From contig CAJXDP010000009.1 in assembly GCA_913052445.1 (NCBI GenBank), forward strand, positions 1 through 47,567: a stretch of DNA of 47,567 nt. Direction: 5' to 3'. Position numbers and translations under genes: made by a program. This document shows, piece by piece, positions 8,125-17,751 of the stretch (positions within the stretch are counted from its first letter, which is position 1; the number at the start of each line of letters is the position of its first letter). The stretch is from an uncultured Formosa sp. GTDB lineage: Bacteria; Bacteroidota; Bacteroidia; Flavobacteriales; Flavobacteriaceae. Below the pieces are notes generated by a model. That model had not been told where the DNA came from. It saw nothing but the letters and a program-made list of their open reading frames with translations, and did not search any database.

Positions 8125-9495
8125 TTGAAAGAAACTAAGCACCATATCCCTTTTGAGATCACTGAGTCCTTAATTGTAGGTCTTAAAGTGTTGATTGATT
8201 CTAATGACGACAATGCTATTTTAGCGCTGTTAAAAGATGTGCATTACGCTGATATTGCTGAGCTGTTAGATGATCTATCCTTAGATCAAGCCACTTATGT
8301 TATTAAGCTTTTAGATAGTGAAACAACAGCTGATATTTTGGCTGAACTTGAAGATGACGTTCGTGAAAAAGTATTACAAAATTTATCGATTAAGGAGATT
8401 GTTGAAGAAATTCAAGAGCTTGATTCTGATGATGCAGCAGATTTACTAGCAGACTTATCTCCAGACCGTAAACAAAAAGTGATCGCCCAAATGGACGATA
8501 AGGACCTCGTTGCCGATGTTCAGGAACTTTTAACTTATGCTGAAGATACTGCAGGAGGACTGATGGCTAAAGAATTAGTGAAGGTATATGAAACATGGAC
8601 TGTGGCCGGCTGTTTAAGAAAAATTCGTGCACAAGCCAAAGATGTCAAACGAGTACATTCTATCTATGTAGTAAATAAAGAAGAGAAATTAATTGGAAGA
8701 CTGTCATTAAAAGATCTTTTAATTGCCAATAACGAAATAAAAATAATCGACATCTATATTCCTAAAGTGGACTCTGTTCATGTAGATGAGGATGCAGAAG
8801 AAGTGGCCAAGTTAATGGCTAAATATGATTTAGAAGCCATCCCTGTTATTAATGATAATAAAGTTCTTTTGGGTCGTATTACCATTGACGATATTGTAGA
8901 TGTTATCATTGAAGAGGCTGAAAAAGATTATCAACTAGCTGCCGGTATTACACAAGACGTCGATGCAGAAGATAGCATTCTCGCCCTAACACGCGCTCGT
9001 TTGCCCTGGTTATTTCTAGGTCTTTTGGGTGGCGTTGGTGCAGCCGTTATTATGGGTGGTTTTGAAACGATTATTGAAGACTTCCCAATGATTTTATTAT
9101 TCACCCCACTTATTGCTGCCATGGCAGGAAATGTAGGCGTTCAGTCTTCGGCTATTATCGTGCAAGGTTTGGCCAACGATGAGGTTAGAGGGAGCGTTAA
9201 CAACCGACTTATTAAAGAAATGTTTTTGGCGGCCTTAAATGGCATCATACTAGCCTTGTTTTTATTTGTATTCATATTGGCTTGGAAGCAAGATTTTGGA
9301 ACAGCCTTAGCGATCTCATTATCGTTAGTGGTAGTTATTATAGTTGCAGGGATTATAGGAACGTTTATACCGTTATCCCTGCATAAAAAAGGAATAGACC
9401 CAGCCATTGCTACGGGGCCATTTATAACGACTTGTAATGATATCTTTGGAATATTAATTTACTTCTCAATTGCAAAATTCATCCTAAATATTTAA
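8125..9495 (+). CDS. mgtE: Magnesium transporter MgtE
   Basis: An Mg2+ channel/transporter in the inner membrane. The 456-aa protein has the standard order: an acidic MgtE N-domain of helical repeats (about 1-130), a CBS domain pair (about 135-255), and five transmembrane helices (about 280-455). The pore region shows AGNVGVQSSAIIVQGLA and the final helices ATGPFITTCNDIFGILIYF, where the Asp is a known Mg2+ site in the family. The start is TTG at 8125; no better ATG lies nearby in frame. It is followed by the dehydrogenase after a single base. Confidence 0.95.
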   Translation: MKETKHHIPFEITESLIVGLKVLIDSNDDNAILALLKDVHYADIAELLDDLSLDQATYVIKLLDSETTADILAELEDDVREKVLQNLSIKEIVEEIQELDSDDAADLLADLSPDRKQKVIAQMDDKDLVADVQELLTYAEDTAGGLMAKELVKVYETWTVAGCLRKIRAQAKDVKRVHSIYVVNKEEKLIGRLSLKDLLIANNEIKIIDIYIPKVDSVHVDEDAEEVAKLMAKYDLEAIPVINDNKVLLGRITIDDIVDVIIEEAEKDYQLAAGITQDVDAEDSILALTRARLPWLFLGLLGGVGAAVIMGGFETIIEDFPMILLFTPLIAAMAGNVGVQSSAIIVQGLANDEVRGSVNNRLIKEMFLAALNGIILALFLFVFILAWKQDFGTALAISLSLVVVIIVAGIIGTFIPLSLHKKGIDPAIATGPFITTCNDIFGILIYFSIAKFILNI

Positions 9496-9496
9496 G

Positions 9497-10432
9497 ATGA
9501 AGATTTTACATCTTGATAGTAATCACCCTTTACTTATAGAACAATTAACTGGTTTAGGACACAATAATCATGAAGATTATAAGAGCTCTAAAGAAGCGAT
9601 TGAAGCTGAGATTCACTTGTACGATGGTCTTATTATTCGCAGTCGATTTCGTATAGATGCTGGGTTTTTAGACAAAGCAACCCAGCTTAAATTTATAGGT
9701 CGTGTTGGTGCAGGATTAGAGAATATTGATGCCGACCATGCACACGCTAACGGAGTACATCTCATATCTGCACCCGAAGGCAACCAAAACGCAGTTGGAG
9801 AACACGCCTTAGGGATGCTACTTTCTCTGCTTAACAAGCTTACTATTTCAGATCGTGAAGTAAGGGAAGGCATCTGGCAACGGGAATCCAATCGCGGGAA
9901 TGAACTGGATGGAAAAACAATCGGAATTATAGGGTATGGAAATATGGGTAAATCGTTTTCAAAAAAGTTACGAGGCTTTGATGTAGATGTAATTTACTAT
10001 GATATCAAATCAAATGTGGGTGATGAAAACGCGAAGCAAGTCTCACTTGAAGTTCTTCAAGAAAAGGCTCAGATTTTGAGTTTGCATGTCCCGCAAACTG
10101 CTGCCACCAATAAAATGGTAAACGCCGACTTTATAACTTCTTTTAAACATCCCTTTTGGTTGTTAAACACGGCGCGAGGCAATTGCGTAGTCATAAGTGA
10201 CCTAGTCAAAGCTTTAGAATCCAAAAAAATATTAGGTGCTGGCTTGGATGTTATGGAGTATGAAAAATCCTCTTTTGAGACTATTTTTTCAAATAAAATA
10301 CCACAAGCATTCAGTAGCTTGCTTAAAGCTAATAATGTGATTTTTTCTCCACATGTAGCTGGTTGGACTATTGAAAGTCATCGAAAACTAGCACAAACAA
10401 TTGTTGATAAGATCAAGTTCCAATTTCATTAA
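9497..10432 (+). CDS. D-isomer specific 2-hydroxyacid dehydrogenase (phosphoglycerate dehydrogenase-like)
   Basis: An NAD-dependent dehydrogenase of 311 aa. The Rossmann motif GYGNMG is at residues 146-151, with Asp169 at the end of the second strand suggesting NAD rather than NADP. The catalytic set is Arg227 (TARG), Glu256 and His286 (SPHVAGW). It lacks the C-terminal ACT domain of long SerA enzymes, so if it is the serine-pathway enzyme it is the short form. The substrate cannot be fixed from sequence; 3-phosphoglycerate is most likely. It lies 1 bp after mgtE. Confidence 0.85.
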   Translation: MKILHLDSNHPLLIEQLTGLGHNNHEDYKSSKEAIEAEIHLYDGLIIRSRFRIDAGFLDKATQLKFIGRVGAGLENIDADHAHANGVHLISAPEGNQNAVGEHALGMLLSLLNKLTISDREVREGIWQRESNRGNELDGKTIGIIGYGNMGKSFSKKLRGFDVDVIYYDIKSNVGDENAKQVSLEVLQEKAQILSLHVPQTAATNKMVNADFITSFKHPFWLLNTARGNCVVISDLVKALESKKILGAGLDVMEYEKSSFETIFSNKIPQAFSSLLKANNVIFSPHVAGWTIESHRKLAQTIVDKIKFQFH

Positions 10433-10482
10433 AAAAATACTTAACAATTTAGTAACTCTCTTAGTAATTAAATAAAGTATAA

Positions 10483-10512
10483 TTGTATCTGATTTTTACG
10501 TAGTTAAGTTTA
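10483..10512 (+). promoter_or_regulatory. Promoter of the arsenate reductase-like gene
   Basis: TTG (10483-10485), then 19 nt, then TAAGTTTA (10505-10512), one base off TAnnTTTG. The spacing equals that seen at 28596 and 36430 in this window. The start codon follows 34 nt later. Confidence 0.45.
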
Positions 10513-10546
10513 AAAGAAGCCTACTGTGGTTTAGGGAATAATTATT

Positions 10547-10963
10547 ATGAAAAACATACTCGTTTTATGTACAGGAAACTCATGTCGAAGCCAAATGGCA
10601 CATGGGTATTTAAATCAATTTGCAGCTAATGTTGCAAACATTTACAGTGCGGGTATTGAAACGCATGGCATTAATTCTGGGGCCATAGCTATTATGAAGG
10701 AAGATAGCATTGACATCTCTCATCATACGTCCAGCCACATTGATGACTACTCGTTTATTGATTTTGATTTCATCATCACGGTTTGTGATCATGCCAAAGA
10801 AAACTGTCCCTTCATAGCTAACTCTAGTGCAGTTCGTTTGCACAATGACTTTTATGACCCGTCTAAATTGATTGGAACAGAGCAAGAAAAACACGCAGCT
10901 TTTTTAAAATCGCGCACAGAAATTAAAGATTATATGAAAGCGTTTGTCAAGGAACATTTTTAG
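10547..10963 (+). CDS. arsC: Thioredoxin-coupled arsenate reductase / low-molecular-weight phosphatase family
   Basis: A 138-aa protein with the low-molecular-weight tyrosine phosphatase fold. The phosphate loop is Cys8-TGNSC-Arg14 and the general acid is Asp104 in YDPSK. Two more cysteines, Cys80 and Cys87 (TVCDHAKENCP), sit where thioredoxin-coupled arsenate reductases have their redox pair, which favours arsenate reduction over plain phosphatase activity. No arsR, arsB/acr3 or other arsenic gene is nearby, so a general role is possible. It has its own promoter and converges on the aspartokinase gene. Confidence 0.8.
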   Translation: MKNILVLCTGNSCRSQMAHGYLNQFAANVANIYSAGIETHGINSGAIAIMKEDSIDISHHTSSHIDDYSFIDFDFIITVCDHAKENCPFIANSSAVRLHNDFYDPSKLIGTEQEKHAAFLKSRTEIKDYMKAFVKEHF

Positions 10964-11060
10964 TTAACATATAATAAATTTTCTTAAGTTATTTTATAGC
11001 TGAATTATTTCTCAATTTAAGAGCCAACTTAGGTAAATTATTTCCCTTAAATTAAAAGAA

Positions 11061-12311
11061 TTAGGTTGTAATAATTTGCATGATCTCAGGAGAAATCTGC
11101 TTCAAAAGGATTTCTTTTCCATTTTCCATTTCCTTTACAGCTGCTTCATTATGATGACGAACTGTATATAGTTTTACACCTTGATGGGATTTTACTTTGT
11201 ACTTCGCTTTTAAATGCAACAGTAAACTATCCAAATTATTGTAATTATTTTCTACACAGACGGAAAAACTAATAGCTGAATTTTGAATCATGCTTACTTT
11301 CATTTTATAATCATGAAGTAATCCAAAGATATGGCGGATGTTATCTTCTACAATGTATGAAAAATCTAAAGATGACAGTGAGATTAAAATTTGGTTCTGT
11401 TTTAATATGTAACAAGGAGATTTAGGGGTTAATTCAAGGCCTTTTCCAACTATGGTACCTTTGTTTTCAGGGTTTAAAAAGGACTTAACCAGTAATGGGA
11501 TTTCTTTACGTTGTAACGGTTGAAGTGTTTTTGGATGAATTACGGAGGCGCCGTAATAGGATAACTCTATGGCTTCAGTATAAGAAATTTGGCTCAATAG
11601 CTCTGCATTTTCAAAATAACGAGGATCAGCGTTTAAGATACCAGGAACATCTTTCCAAATTGTGACAGATTTGGCATTTAGACAGAATGCAAATATCGCA
11701 GCAGTATAATCACTTCCTTCTCTTCCTAGTGTAGTTGTAAAATTATTGGAGTTACTAGCGATAAACCCTTGAGTTATATTTAACTTTGAAGTATCTACTT
11801 TTTCCGAGATTAATTCCTGAGTTTTACTCCATGACACTCTTGCATTTCTGTAATAATCATCAGTTTTTATGAAGTTTCTTACATCTAGCCAAGAGTTTGT
11901 TAAACCAATGGTATTCAAATAATGACTAATTATGTTTGTTGAAATTAGTTCTCCAAATCCTATTACTTGATCATAAACAAAATTATAGTTAGGCGACTTA
12001 TTATTATCAAAAAACTGTAAAAGCTCTTGAAACAAGTTGTCTATGTTTTCAAAAACATTATGTCCTTCGTCGTCAAATAAGTCAAGAATAATATTGTTAT
12101 GATACTTTTTAACCTCTTGAATCGAGTAGTGAAGTTCGTGTTTAACATCAAAATAGTTTGAAACAACTTTTTCCATTGCATTGGTAGTTTTCCCCATTGC
12201 AGATACAATAATAAGTGTGTTTTTAGAGCCAACAGATTTTAGAACCCTTGCTATATTCCTAACGCTTTCAGCATCTTTAACCGAGGCTCCTCCAAATTTA
12301 AATATTTGCAT
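11061..12311 (-). CDS. lysC: Aspartate kinase
   Basis: Phosphorylates aspartate, the first step to lysine (diaminopimelate), threonine and methionine. It is a monofunctional enzyme of 416 aa with KFGGASV at the N-terminus, the active-site stretch TLGREGSDYTAA, KDVPGILNADPR, and C-terminal ACT-type regulatory repeats (about residues 290-416). The ATG at 12311 shares one base with the stop of the upstream acetyltransferase gene (TGATG), so the two are translationally coupled. A GTG one codon further upstream is possible but less likely. No homoserine dehydrogenase domain is present. Confidence 0.93.
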   Translation of the reverse strand: MQIFKFGGASVKDAESVRNIARVLKSVGSKNTLIIVSAMGKTTNAMEKVVSNYFDVKHELHYSIQEVKKYHNNIILDLFDDEGHNVFENIDNLFQELLQFFDNNKSPNYNFVYDQVIGFGELISTNIISHYLNTIGLTNSWLDVRNFIKTDDYYRNARVSWSKTQELISEKVDTSKLNITQGFIASNSNNFTTTLGREGSDYTAAIFAFCLNAKSVTIWKDVPGILNADPRYFENAELLSQISYTEAIELSYYGASVIHPKTLQPLQRKEIPLLVKSFLNPENKGTIVGKGLELTPKSPCYILKQNQILISLSSLDFSYIVEDNIRHIFGLLHDYKMKVSMIQNSAISFSVCVENNYNNLDSLLLHLKAKYKVKSHQGVKLYTVRHHNEAAVKEMENGKEILLKQISPEIMQIITT

Positions 12312-12793
12312 CACTTTATTTTTGAAATATAGTTTTTAATTCCATCGGCATCTAACTGAACAATATTCCAGTCTCGCATAACCCGTGCTCCTTTTCTTTC
12401 ATAGAAGTCAATAGCCGGATTATTCCAATCAATTACTTCCCAGCAAATACGTTTTACACCCATTTCAGCTCCATTTAGAATCACCTGATCTAATAAGGCA
12501 GATCCCACTCCGTATCCACGCATATTTTCTGAAACAATCAAGTCCTCAAGATGTAAAACAGTTCCTTTCCATGTTGAAAATCGCGTATATGTCAAGGCAA
12601 TACCAATTACTTTTCGATTAGCTTCAGCTACAAAACAATCAAATTCTGGATTGTTTCCAAACCCTTTCTTTTTTAATTCGGCTTCTGTGACATCCACAGC
12701 ATTAGGCTCTTTTTCAAATACTGCAAGTTCGTTAATCAATTTTAATACTTGCAACATATCTTTAGTATTAGCTTTACGGATTTTATAGTTCAT
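12311..12793 (-). CDS. GNAT family N-acetyltransferase
   Basis: Acetyl-CoA dependent N-acetyltransferase of 160 aa. The acetyl-CoA binding motif A is ENMRGYGVGSALL, and the C-terminal strand has NNPAIDFYERKGA, which resembles diamine (spermidine/spermine type) acetyltransferases. The actual substrate is unknown. It lies directly upstream of lysC in the same operon, with a one-base TGATG overlap, and is divergent from fbp. Confidence 0.88.
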   Translation of the reverse strand: MNYKIRKANTKDMLQVLKLINELAVFEKEPNAVDVTEAELKKKGFGNNPEFDCFVAEANRKVIGIALTYTRFSTWKGTVLHLEDLIVSENMRGYGVGSALLDQVILNGAEMGVKRICWEVIDWNNPAIDFYERKGARVMRDWNIVQLDADGIKNYISKIK

Positions 12794-12812
12794 ATGTCTA
12801 TTTTACATACTC

Positions 12813-12820
12813 CAAATATA
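12813..12820 (-). promoter_or_regulatory. Promoter -7 box of the GNAT-lysC operon
   Basis: TATATTTG on the minus strand matches TAnnTTTG and lies 19 nt before the acetyltransferase start. It sits in the divergent gap shared with fbp. Confidence 0.5.
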
Positions 12821-12909
12821 CTCAAAAGCCTTTTAATTTTGTCTAATAAAAAAGTTACGAAAACGTTGTAGTTGTGTAAAAAATAAGATATTTGCATAAA
12901 TATCCATAT

Positions 12910-13923
12910 ATGTCTCGTAAACACCAAACCCTAGGCGAATTTATTATTGAAAATCAATCTTCTTTCAAGTACACTTCTGGTGAATTATCCAGGTTGATTA
13001 ATTCCATCCGACTGGCAGCTAAAGTTGTTAATTATGAAGTAAATAAAGCTGGTTTGGTAGACGTTTTAGGGGCTGCGGGTGAGTCTAATATTCAGGGAGA
13101 AGAGCAGCAAAAACTAGATGTTTATGCCAATGAAAAGTTTATTCAAACTTTAGTTAATCGAAATATAGTTTGCGGGATTGCAAGTGAAGAAGAAGAAGAT
13201 TTTATTTCTATTAACAGCTCTGATAAAAATCATCAAAATAAATATGTCGTTCTGATAGACCCCTTGGATGGGTCTTCCAATATTGATGTGAATGTTTCAG
13301 TTGGAACCATTTTTTCAATATATAGACGAGTTACACCCCTTGGCTCCCCTGTTCAAATCGAGGATTTTCTGCAAAAAGGAATCGAACAAGTCGCAGCAGG
13401 ATATATTATATATGGAACCTCTACTATGCTAGTTTATACCACAGGTGATGGTGTTAATGGATTTACACTAAGTCCTGCAATTGGCACCTTTTACTTATCC
13501 CACCCTCAAATTAAGTTTCCTAGAGAAGGTATTATTTATTCGGTCAATGAAGGGAATTATGTTCACTTTCCACAAGGCATAAAAAACTATATTAAATACT
13601 GTCAAATGGAGGAAGGTAATCGGCCATACACTTCTCGTTATATTGGATCTCTAGTTTCTGATTTTCATAGAAATATGATTAAAGGAGGTATTTACCTATA
13701 CCCTACAAGCACCAAAAATCCACAGGGTAAATTAAGACTATTGTATGAGTGTAATCCGATGGCCTTTTTAGCTGAGCAAGCTGAAGGTAAGGCAAGCGAC
13801 GGTAGTTGTAGGATTATGGATATTCTTCCGACTCAATTGCATCAGCGAGTTCCTTTCGTTTGTGGCAGTATTTCTATGGTTGAGAAAGCTGAAAGTTTTG
13901 TTCGTGCTTCAAAAAGCTCTTAA
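12910..13923 (+). CDS. fbp: Class I fructose-1,6-bisphosphatase
   Basis: Hydrolyses fructose 1,6-bisphosphate to fructose 6-phosphate, the committed step of gluconeogenesis. The 337-aa protein has the metal-binding core [13 protein letters not shown], the acidic site SEEEEDF, and the substrate region [22 protein letters not shown], followed by [14 protein letters not shown] chose ATG 12910 ([12 protein letters not shown]) over the in-frame TTG at 12892, because the family usually begins close to this motif. Confidence 0.95.
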   Translation: MSRKHQTLGEFIIENQSSFKYTSGELSRLINSIRLAAKVVNYEVNKAGLVDVLGAAGESNIQGEEQQKLDVYANEKFIQTLVNRNIVCGIASEEEEDFISINSSDKNHQNKYVVLIDPLDGSSNIDVNVSVGTIFSIYRRVTPLGSPVQIEDFLQKGIEQVAAGYIIYGTSTMLVYTTGDGVNGFTLSPAIGTFYLSHPQIKFPREGIIYSVNEGNYVHFPQGIKNYIKYCQMEEGNRPYTSRYIGSLVSDFHRNMIKGGIYLYPTSTKNPQGKLRLLYECNPMAFLAEQAEGKASDGSCRIMDILPTQLHQRVPFVCGSISMVEKAESFVRASKSS

Positions 13924-13958
13924 AGTGTTTATATTTTTTTTGTCTAAAAGTAAGGTTG

Positions 13959-13976
13959 TAACTTTGACTAAATTTG
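13959..13976 (+). promoter_or_regulatory. Overlapping promoter boxes of era
   Basis: Two TAnnTTTG matches lie 10 bp apart: TAACTTTG (13959-13966) and TAAATTTG (13969-13976). The second ends only 6 nt before the era ATG, so a transcript from it would have almost no leader. A TTTG at 13939-13942 could serve the first box with a short 16-nt spacer. Confidence 0.5.
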
Positions 13977-13982
13977 AATTTA

Positions 13983-14864
13983 ATGCACAAAGCTGGTTTT
14001 GTTAATATTATTGGAAATCCAAACGTTGGGAAGTCTACTTTAATGAACGCTTTTATAGGAGAAAAGCTTTCTATTATAACTTCTAAGGCGCAAACTACAC
14101 GACATCGTATCCTTGGAATCATAAATGGAGATGATTTTCAGGTTATTCTATCGGATACACCAGGCATTATTAAGCCTGCATACGAGTTGCAAAGTTCTAT
14201 GATGGACTTTGTGAAATCTGCTTTTGATGATGCAGATATTTTAATATATATGGTTGAAATTGGCGAAAAGGAGTTAAAAGATGAAGCTTTTTTTGAAAAA
14301 ATAAAATCATCTAAAATACCGGTTTTAATGTTGCTAAATAAAATCGATACCTCAAATCAAGAGCAGTTAGAGGCTCAAGCAGACCTGTGGCAGCAAAGCG
14401 TCCCAAATGCAGAATTTTTCCCTATTTCTGCACTAGAAGGGTTTAATGTAAAAAATGTTTTAGATCGAATTATTGAACTACTTCCAGAATCTCCTGCTTA
14501 TTACCCAAAAGATCAGTTAACTGATAAACCTGAAAGGTTTTTTGTGAATGAGTGTATTCGAGAAAAAATATTAATTCATTACAAAAAAGAAATTCCTTAT
14601 TCTGTTGAAGTCTTAACTGAAGAATTTTTTGAAGAAGAGAAAATTATTCGTATGCGTTCTGTAATTATGGTGGAACGAGAAACTCAAAAGGGTATTGTTA
14701 TTGGCCACAAGGGAAGTGCCTTAAAACGGGTTGGTATTGAAGCCAGAAAAGATTTAGAACTTTTTTTCGGTAAACAAGTTCACCTAGAATTGTATGTAAA
14801 AGTCAATAAAAATTGGCGTTCTAATCAAAATCAACTTAAGCGTTTTGGTTATAATAATTCTTAA
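13983..14864 (+). CDS. era: GTPase Era
   Basis: Essential GTPase for 16S rRNA maturation and 30S assembly. The 293-aa protein carries G1 GNPNVGKS, the switch I region with TTRHR, G3 DTPG, G4 NKID, and G5 near PISALEG. The C-terminal KH domain shows the RNA-binding IVIGHKGSALKRVG (family IGxxGxxxK). ATG 13983 (MHKAGFVNIIGNPN) is preferred to TTG 13974, which falls inside the promoter box. der lies downstream after a hairpin and a separate promoter. Confidence 0.96.
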   Translation: MHKAGFVNIIGNPNVGKSTLMNAFIGEKLSIITSKAQTTRHRILGIINGDDFQVILSDTPGIIKPAYELQSSMMDFVKSAFDDADILIYMVEIGEKELKDEAFFEKIKSSKIPVLMLLNKIDTSNQEQLEAQADLWQQSVPNAEFFPISALEGFNVKNVLDRIIELLPESPAYYPKDQLTDKPERFFVNECIREKILIHYKKEIPYSVEVLTEEFFEEEKIIRMRSVIMVERETQKGIVIGHKGSALKRVGIEARKDLELFFGKQVHLELYVKVNKNWRSNQNQLKRFGYNNS

Positions 14865-14894
14865 AGTAAAATAGTTTTCCATCTAAGAATTATT
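14853..14894 (+). terminator. Long-stem hairpin at the 3' end of era
   Basis: An 11-bp perfect inverted repeat (14853-14863 with 14884-14894) flanks a 20-nt loop and overlaps the era stop codon. The stem is AT-rich and the T-run after it is poor, so it is a weak terminator candidate rather than a clear one. Confidence 0.35.
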
Positions 14895-14953
14895 TAGATA
14901 AATTTATAATTTTTAAACTTTCATAAAAAAGAGTTTAGCAAAAGGATATTTCC

Positions 14954-14961
14954 TATTTTTG
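14954..14961 (+). promoter_or_regulatory. Promoter -7 box of der
   Basis: TATTTTTG matches TAnnTTTG and lies 19 nt before the der ATG. No clear -33 TTG is seen at 19-21 nt upstream. Confidence 0.5.
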
Positions 14962-14980
14962 CAGCAATTTTTATAAGTAT

Positions 14981-16285
14981 ATGAGTAATATTGTAGCAAT
15001 AGTAGGGCGTCCAAACGTAGGAAAATCTACGTTTTTTAATCGGTTGATTCAAAGACGAGAAGCCATTGTTGATGCTGTCAGCGGAGTGACACGTGATCGT
15101 CATTATGGTAAAAGTTATTGGAACGGAAAGGAATTCTCATTGATTGATACTGGAGGTTATGTTCTAGGAAGTGACGATGTTTTTGAGTCTGAAATTGATA
15201 AACAAGTTGAATTAGCAATTGAGGAAGCTGATGCAATCATTTTTATGGTTGATATTGAGTCGGGAGTAACCGGTATGGATGAAGATGTTTCCAAGCTTTT
15301 AAGAAAAGTTGATAAGCCTGTTTTCCTAGTCATAAATAAAGTTGACAACGCAATGCGAGAACAAGATGCAGTTGAGTTTTATGCTTTAGGATTAGGAGAA
15401 TATTACACGATCGCGAGTATCAATGGTAGTGGTACAGGAGATTTATTAGACGCTTTAGTAAAAGCATTACCAGAAGTGGAGGAAGTTGAAGAAGTAACCC
15501 TGCCTAGATTTGCAGTGGTAGGAAGGCCAAATGCTGGTAAATCATCCTTTATCAATGCATTAATTGGGGAAGATCGTTATATTGTTACTGACATAGCGGG
15601 TACTACTCGTGACTCTATTGACACTAAATACAACCGATTTGGTTTTGAATTTAATCTCGTTGATACTGCTGGGATTCGTCGTAAATCAAAGGTCAAAGAA
15701 GACCTAGAGTTTTATTCTGTGATGCGTTCGGTTCGTGCAATTGAACATGCTGATGTATGTTTAGTCGTTTGCGATGCTCAACGCGGATTTGATGGACAAG
15801 TTCAAAATATTTTTTGGCTTGCACAACGAAATAATAAAGGAGTAGTAATCTTGGTTAATAAGTGGGATTTAATTGAAAAGGACACTAAGACGACCAAAGC
15901 TTTTGAAACTCATATTCGGGAACAAATTGAACCTTTTACTGATGTACCTATTATATTTATCTCTGCACTTTCCAAGCAACGAATTTTTAAGGCTATGGAA
16001 ACCGCGCTAGAGGTTTATGAAAATCGAGCAAAACGTATTAAAACAAGCGTATTAAATGATGATCTATTACCGATTATTGAAAATTATCCTCCGCCAGCTC
16101 TTAAGGGGAAGTTTGTTAAAATAAAATATATAATGCAGCTGCCAACTCCTCAACCTCAGTTTGCATTCTTTTGTAACTTACCACAATATGTTAAAGATCC
16201 TTACAAGCGTTTTCTAGAAAATAAGTTAAGAGACTTGTACGACTTTAAAGGAGTTCCTATTACAATTTTTATGCGTAAAAAATAA
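14981..16285 (+). CDS. der: Ribosome biogenesis GTPase Der (EngA)
   Basis: Double GTPase needed for 50S subunit assembly. The 434-aa protein has two G domains in tandem: the first with [12 protein letters not shown] and NKVD, and the second with [12 protein letters not shown] and NKWD. A C-terminal KH-like domain (about 350-434) ends in [11 protein letters not shown], which is typical of the family. Its position right after era groups two ribosome-assembly GTPases. Confidence 0.97.
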   Translation: MSNIVAIVGRPNVGKSTFFNRLIQRREAIVDAVSGVTRDRHYGKSYWNGKEFSLIDTGGYVLGSDDVFESEIDKQVELAIEEADAIIFMVDIESGVTGMDEDVSKLLRKVDKPVFLVINKVDNAMREQDAVEFYALGLGEYYTIASINGSGTGDLLDALVKALPEVEEVEEVTLPRFAVVGRPNAGKSSFINALIGEDRYIVTDIAGTTRDSIDTKYNRFGFEFNLVDTAGIRRKSKVKEDLEFYSVMRSVRAIEHADVCLVVCDAQRGFDGQVQNIFWLAQRNNKGVVILVNKWDLIEKDTKTTKAFETHIREQIEPFTDVPIIFISALSKQRIFKAMETALEVYENRAKRIKTSVLNDDLLPIIENYPPPALKGKFVKIKYIMQLPTPQPQFAFFCNLPQYVKDPYKRFLENKLRDLYDFKGVPITIFMRKK

Positions 16286-16323
16286 AAACAAATTAAGTTC
16301 ATAAATCAGCAGTAATTCTTTAG

Positions 16324-16653
16324 CTAGAGTTGTTTTTTTATTTTAGTTAGTTCATTTTTGACTCTCTCTAATTTTGAAATAATATCAAAATTATTCAATG
16401 ACTTTTGATTTTGTTCTTTTAAGTAAGTTTTGGCACCCTCTAATGTATATCCACGTTCTTTAACTAGGTTATAGATGAGTTTTAAATTTTGTAAGTCTTC
16501 AGTTGTAAAACGTCGATTTCCCTTCGCATTTTTTTTAGGTTTAAGAGCGTCAAACTCTTTATCCCAAAAACGTATTAATGAGGCATTTACACTGAAAGCT
16601 TTTGCAACCTCTCCGGTGCTATAATATCGTTTCGTTGGAAGTTCTAGATGCAT
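16324..16653 (-). CDS. MerR family transcriptional regulator
   Basis: A 109-aa DNA-binding protein. The N-terminal winged helix-turn-helix shows YYSTGEVAKAFSVNASLIRFW, then DALKPKKNAKGNRRFTTEDL (the arginine-containing wing), and a C-terminal helix (about 70-109) likely to dimerise. There is no effector-binding cysteine set, so metal sensing is unlikely. Its ATG shares one base with the stop of the M23 peptidase gene (TAATG), so it is co-translated with that gene. Its targets are unknown. Confidence 0.88.
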   Translation of the reverse strand: MHLELPTKRYYSTGEVAKAFSVNASLIRFWDKEFDALKPKKNAKGNRRFTTEDLQNLKLIYNLVKERGYTLEGAKTYLKEQNQKSLNNFDIISKLERVKNELTKIKKQL

Positions 16654-17624
16654 TAGTCTAAAGATTGGTTTTCTATCGATGCAATACTCAAAAGTCTATT
16701 AAATTCTTCGGAACTTAAATTGCCGTAGTAAAAATTAATAGGATTAATTCTTTTTTTGTTAACAGATACTTCATAGTGAAGGTGAGGTGCCTGTGAACGT
16801 CCTGTACTTCCTACATATCCAATTAAGTCGCCACGCTTAACTTTTTGACCTCTCTTAACATTGTATTTGTATAAGTGAGCATATAAGCTTACATAGCCAT
16901 AGCCATGGTCTATCCTAATGTGCCGTCCATAGCCAGAAGAACGACCGTCGGCACGTTTAACGACTCCATCTCCTGACGCATAAACAGGTGTACCTCTTGG
17001 CGCTGTGAAATCCATCCCATAATGAAACTTACGAACCTTAGTAAATGGATCACTTCTGTACCCATATCCAGAAGCCATCCGTGTTAGATCTTCATTTTTT
17101 ATCGGCTGTATAGCGGGAATTCTAGCTAAAAACTTTTCTTTATCCTTCGCTAGAGCAGTGATCTCGTCCAGCGACTTTGACTGAATAATGATTCGCTTCT
17201 GCAGTATATCTATTTTCTTGTTAGCGCTAATAATCATTTCAGAATTATCAAAGCCTTCGTATTTTTTGTAACGGTTCACACCTCCAAACCCTTGTTTACG
17301 TTGTTCTTCAGGTATCGGATTAGCCTCAAAATAAAGTCGGTAAATTCCGTTATCACGATTTTCAACATTTGTTAATACCGCTTCAGCTTCTATCATTTTT
17401 TTATTGAGCAGATTGTATTGAAGGTCAAGGTTTTGTAGTTCTCTATTTAATGCTTTTTCTCTCGGAGATTCAAAGTAATGTTCAGCAATTAATATAGTTA
17501 CAAATCCAAACATTGCTGCAGCAAATAAGAATACAAAAGTATTTTTAGCAAGTCTCTTAGTATCCCTCTTTATAGGTCGATACGTTAGCGTTTCGGAGTC
17601 GTAATAATATTTTACATTAGACAT
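16653..17624 (-). CDS. M23 family peptidoglycan endopeptidase, membrane-anchored
   Basis: A cell-wall hydrolase of 323 aa. There is one transmembrane segment near residues 29-47, then a coiled-coil region (about 55-165), then the LytM/M23 domain (about 185-300). Zinc ligands His201, Asp205 (HYGMD) and His283 (HLH) and the catalytic histidines His250 (YAHL) and His281 are all present, so the enzyme looks active. The layout resembles bacterial elongation or division hydrolases. It is divergent from alaS and overlaps the MerR gene by one base. Confidence 0.92.
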   Translation of the reverse strand: MSNVKYYYDSETLTYRPIKRDTKRLAKNTFVFLFAAAMFGFVTILIAEHYFESPREKALNRELQNLDLQYNLLNKKMIEAEAVLTNVENRDNGIYRLYFEANPIPEEQRKQGFGGVNRYKKYEGFDNSEMIISANKKIDILQKRIIIQSKSLDEITALAKDKEKFLARIPAIQPIKNEDLTRMASGYGYRSDPFTKVRKFHYGMDFTAPRGTPVYASGDGVVKRADGRSSGYGRHIRIDHGYGYVSLYAHLYKYNVKRGQKVKRGDLIGYVGSTGRSQAPHLHYEVSVNKKRINPINFYYGNLSSEEFNRLLSIASIENQSLD

Positions 17625-17690
17625 TGCCTAAAAAGTTCTATTTTTGTTAAATAACAGTCAGCCGTATAGTTATAAAGTCTGGCTTTTAAA

Positions 17691-17698
17691 CAAATATA
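17691..17698 (-). promoter_or_regulatory. Promoter -7 box of the M23-MerR operon
   Basis: TATATTTG on the minus strand matches TAnnTTTG, 66 nt before the M23 start. The gap 17625-17751 is shared with the divergent alaS gene, for which no consensus box was found. Confidence 0.4.
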
Positions 17699-17751
17699 TA
17701 AATTGTTTCTAATTAAAGAACGATTTATTACATTAAGCTTAACACTTTCGC

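Noticed and set aside
9613-9891. 92-residue minus-strand frame inside the 2-hydroxyacid dehydrogenase gene
   Set aside because: Opposite-strand shadow of a conserved catalytic domain, with no promoter or family motif.
10964-11060. Inverted repeat (AATTTAAG with CTTAAATT) between arsC and lysC as a bidirectional terminator
   Set aside because: Only 8 AT-only base pairs across a loop of about 26 nt; too weak to support.
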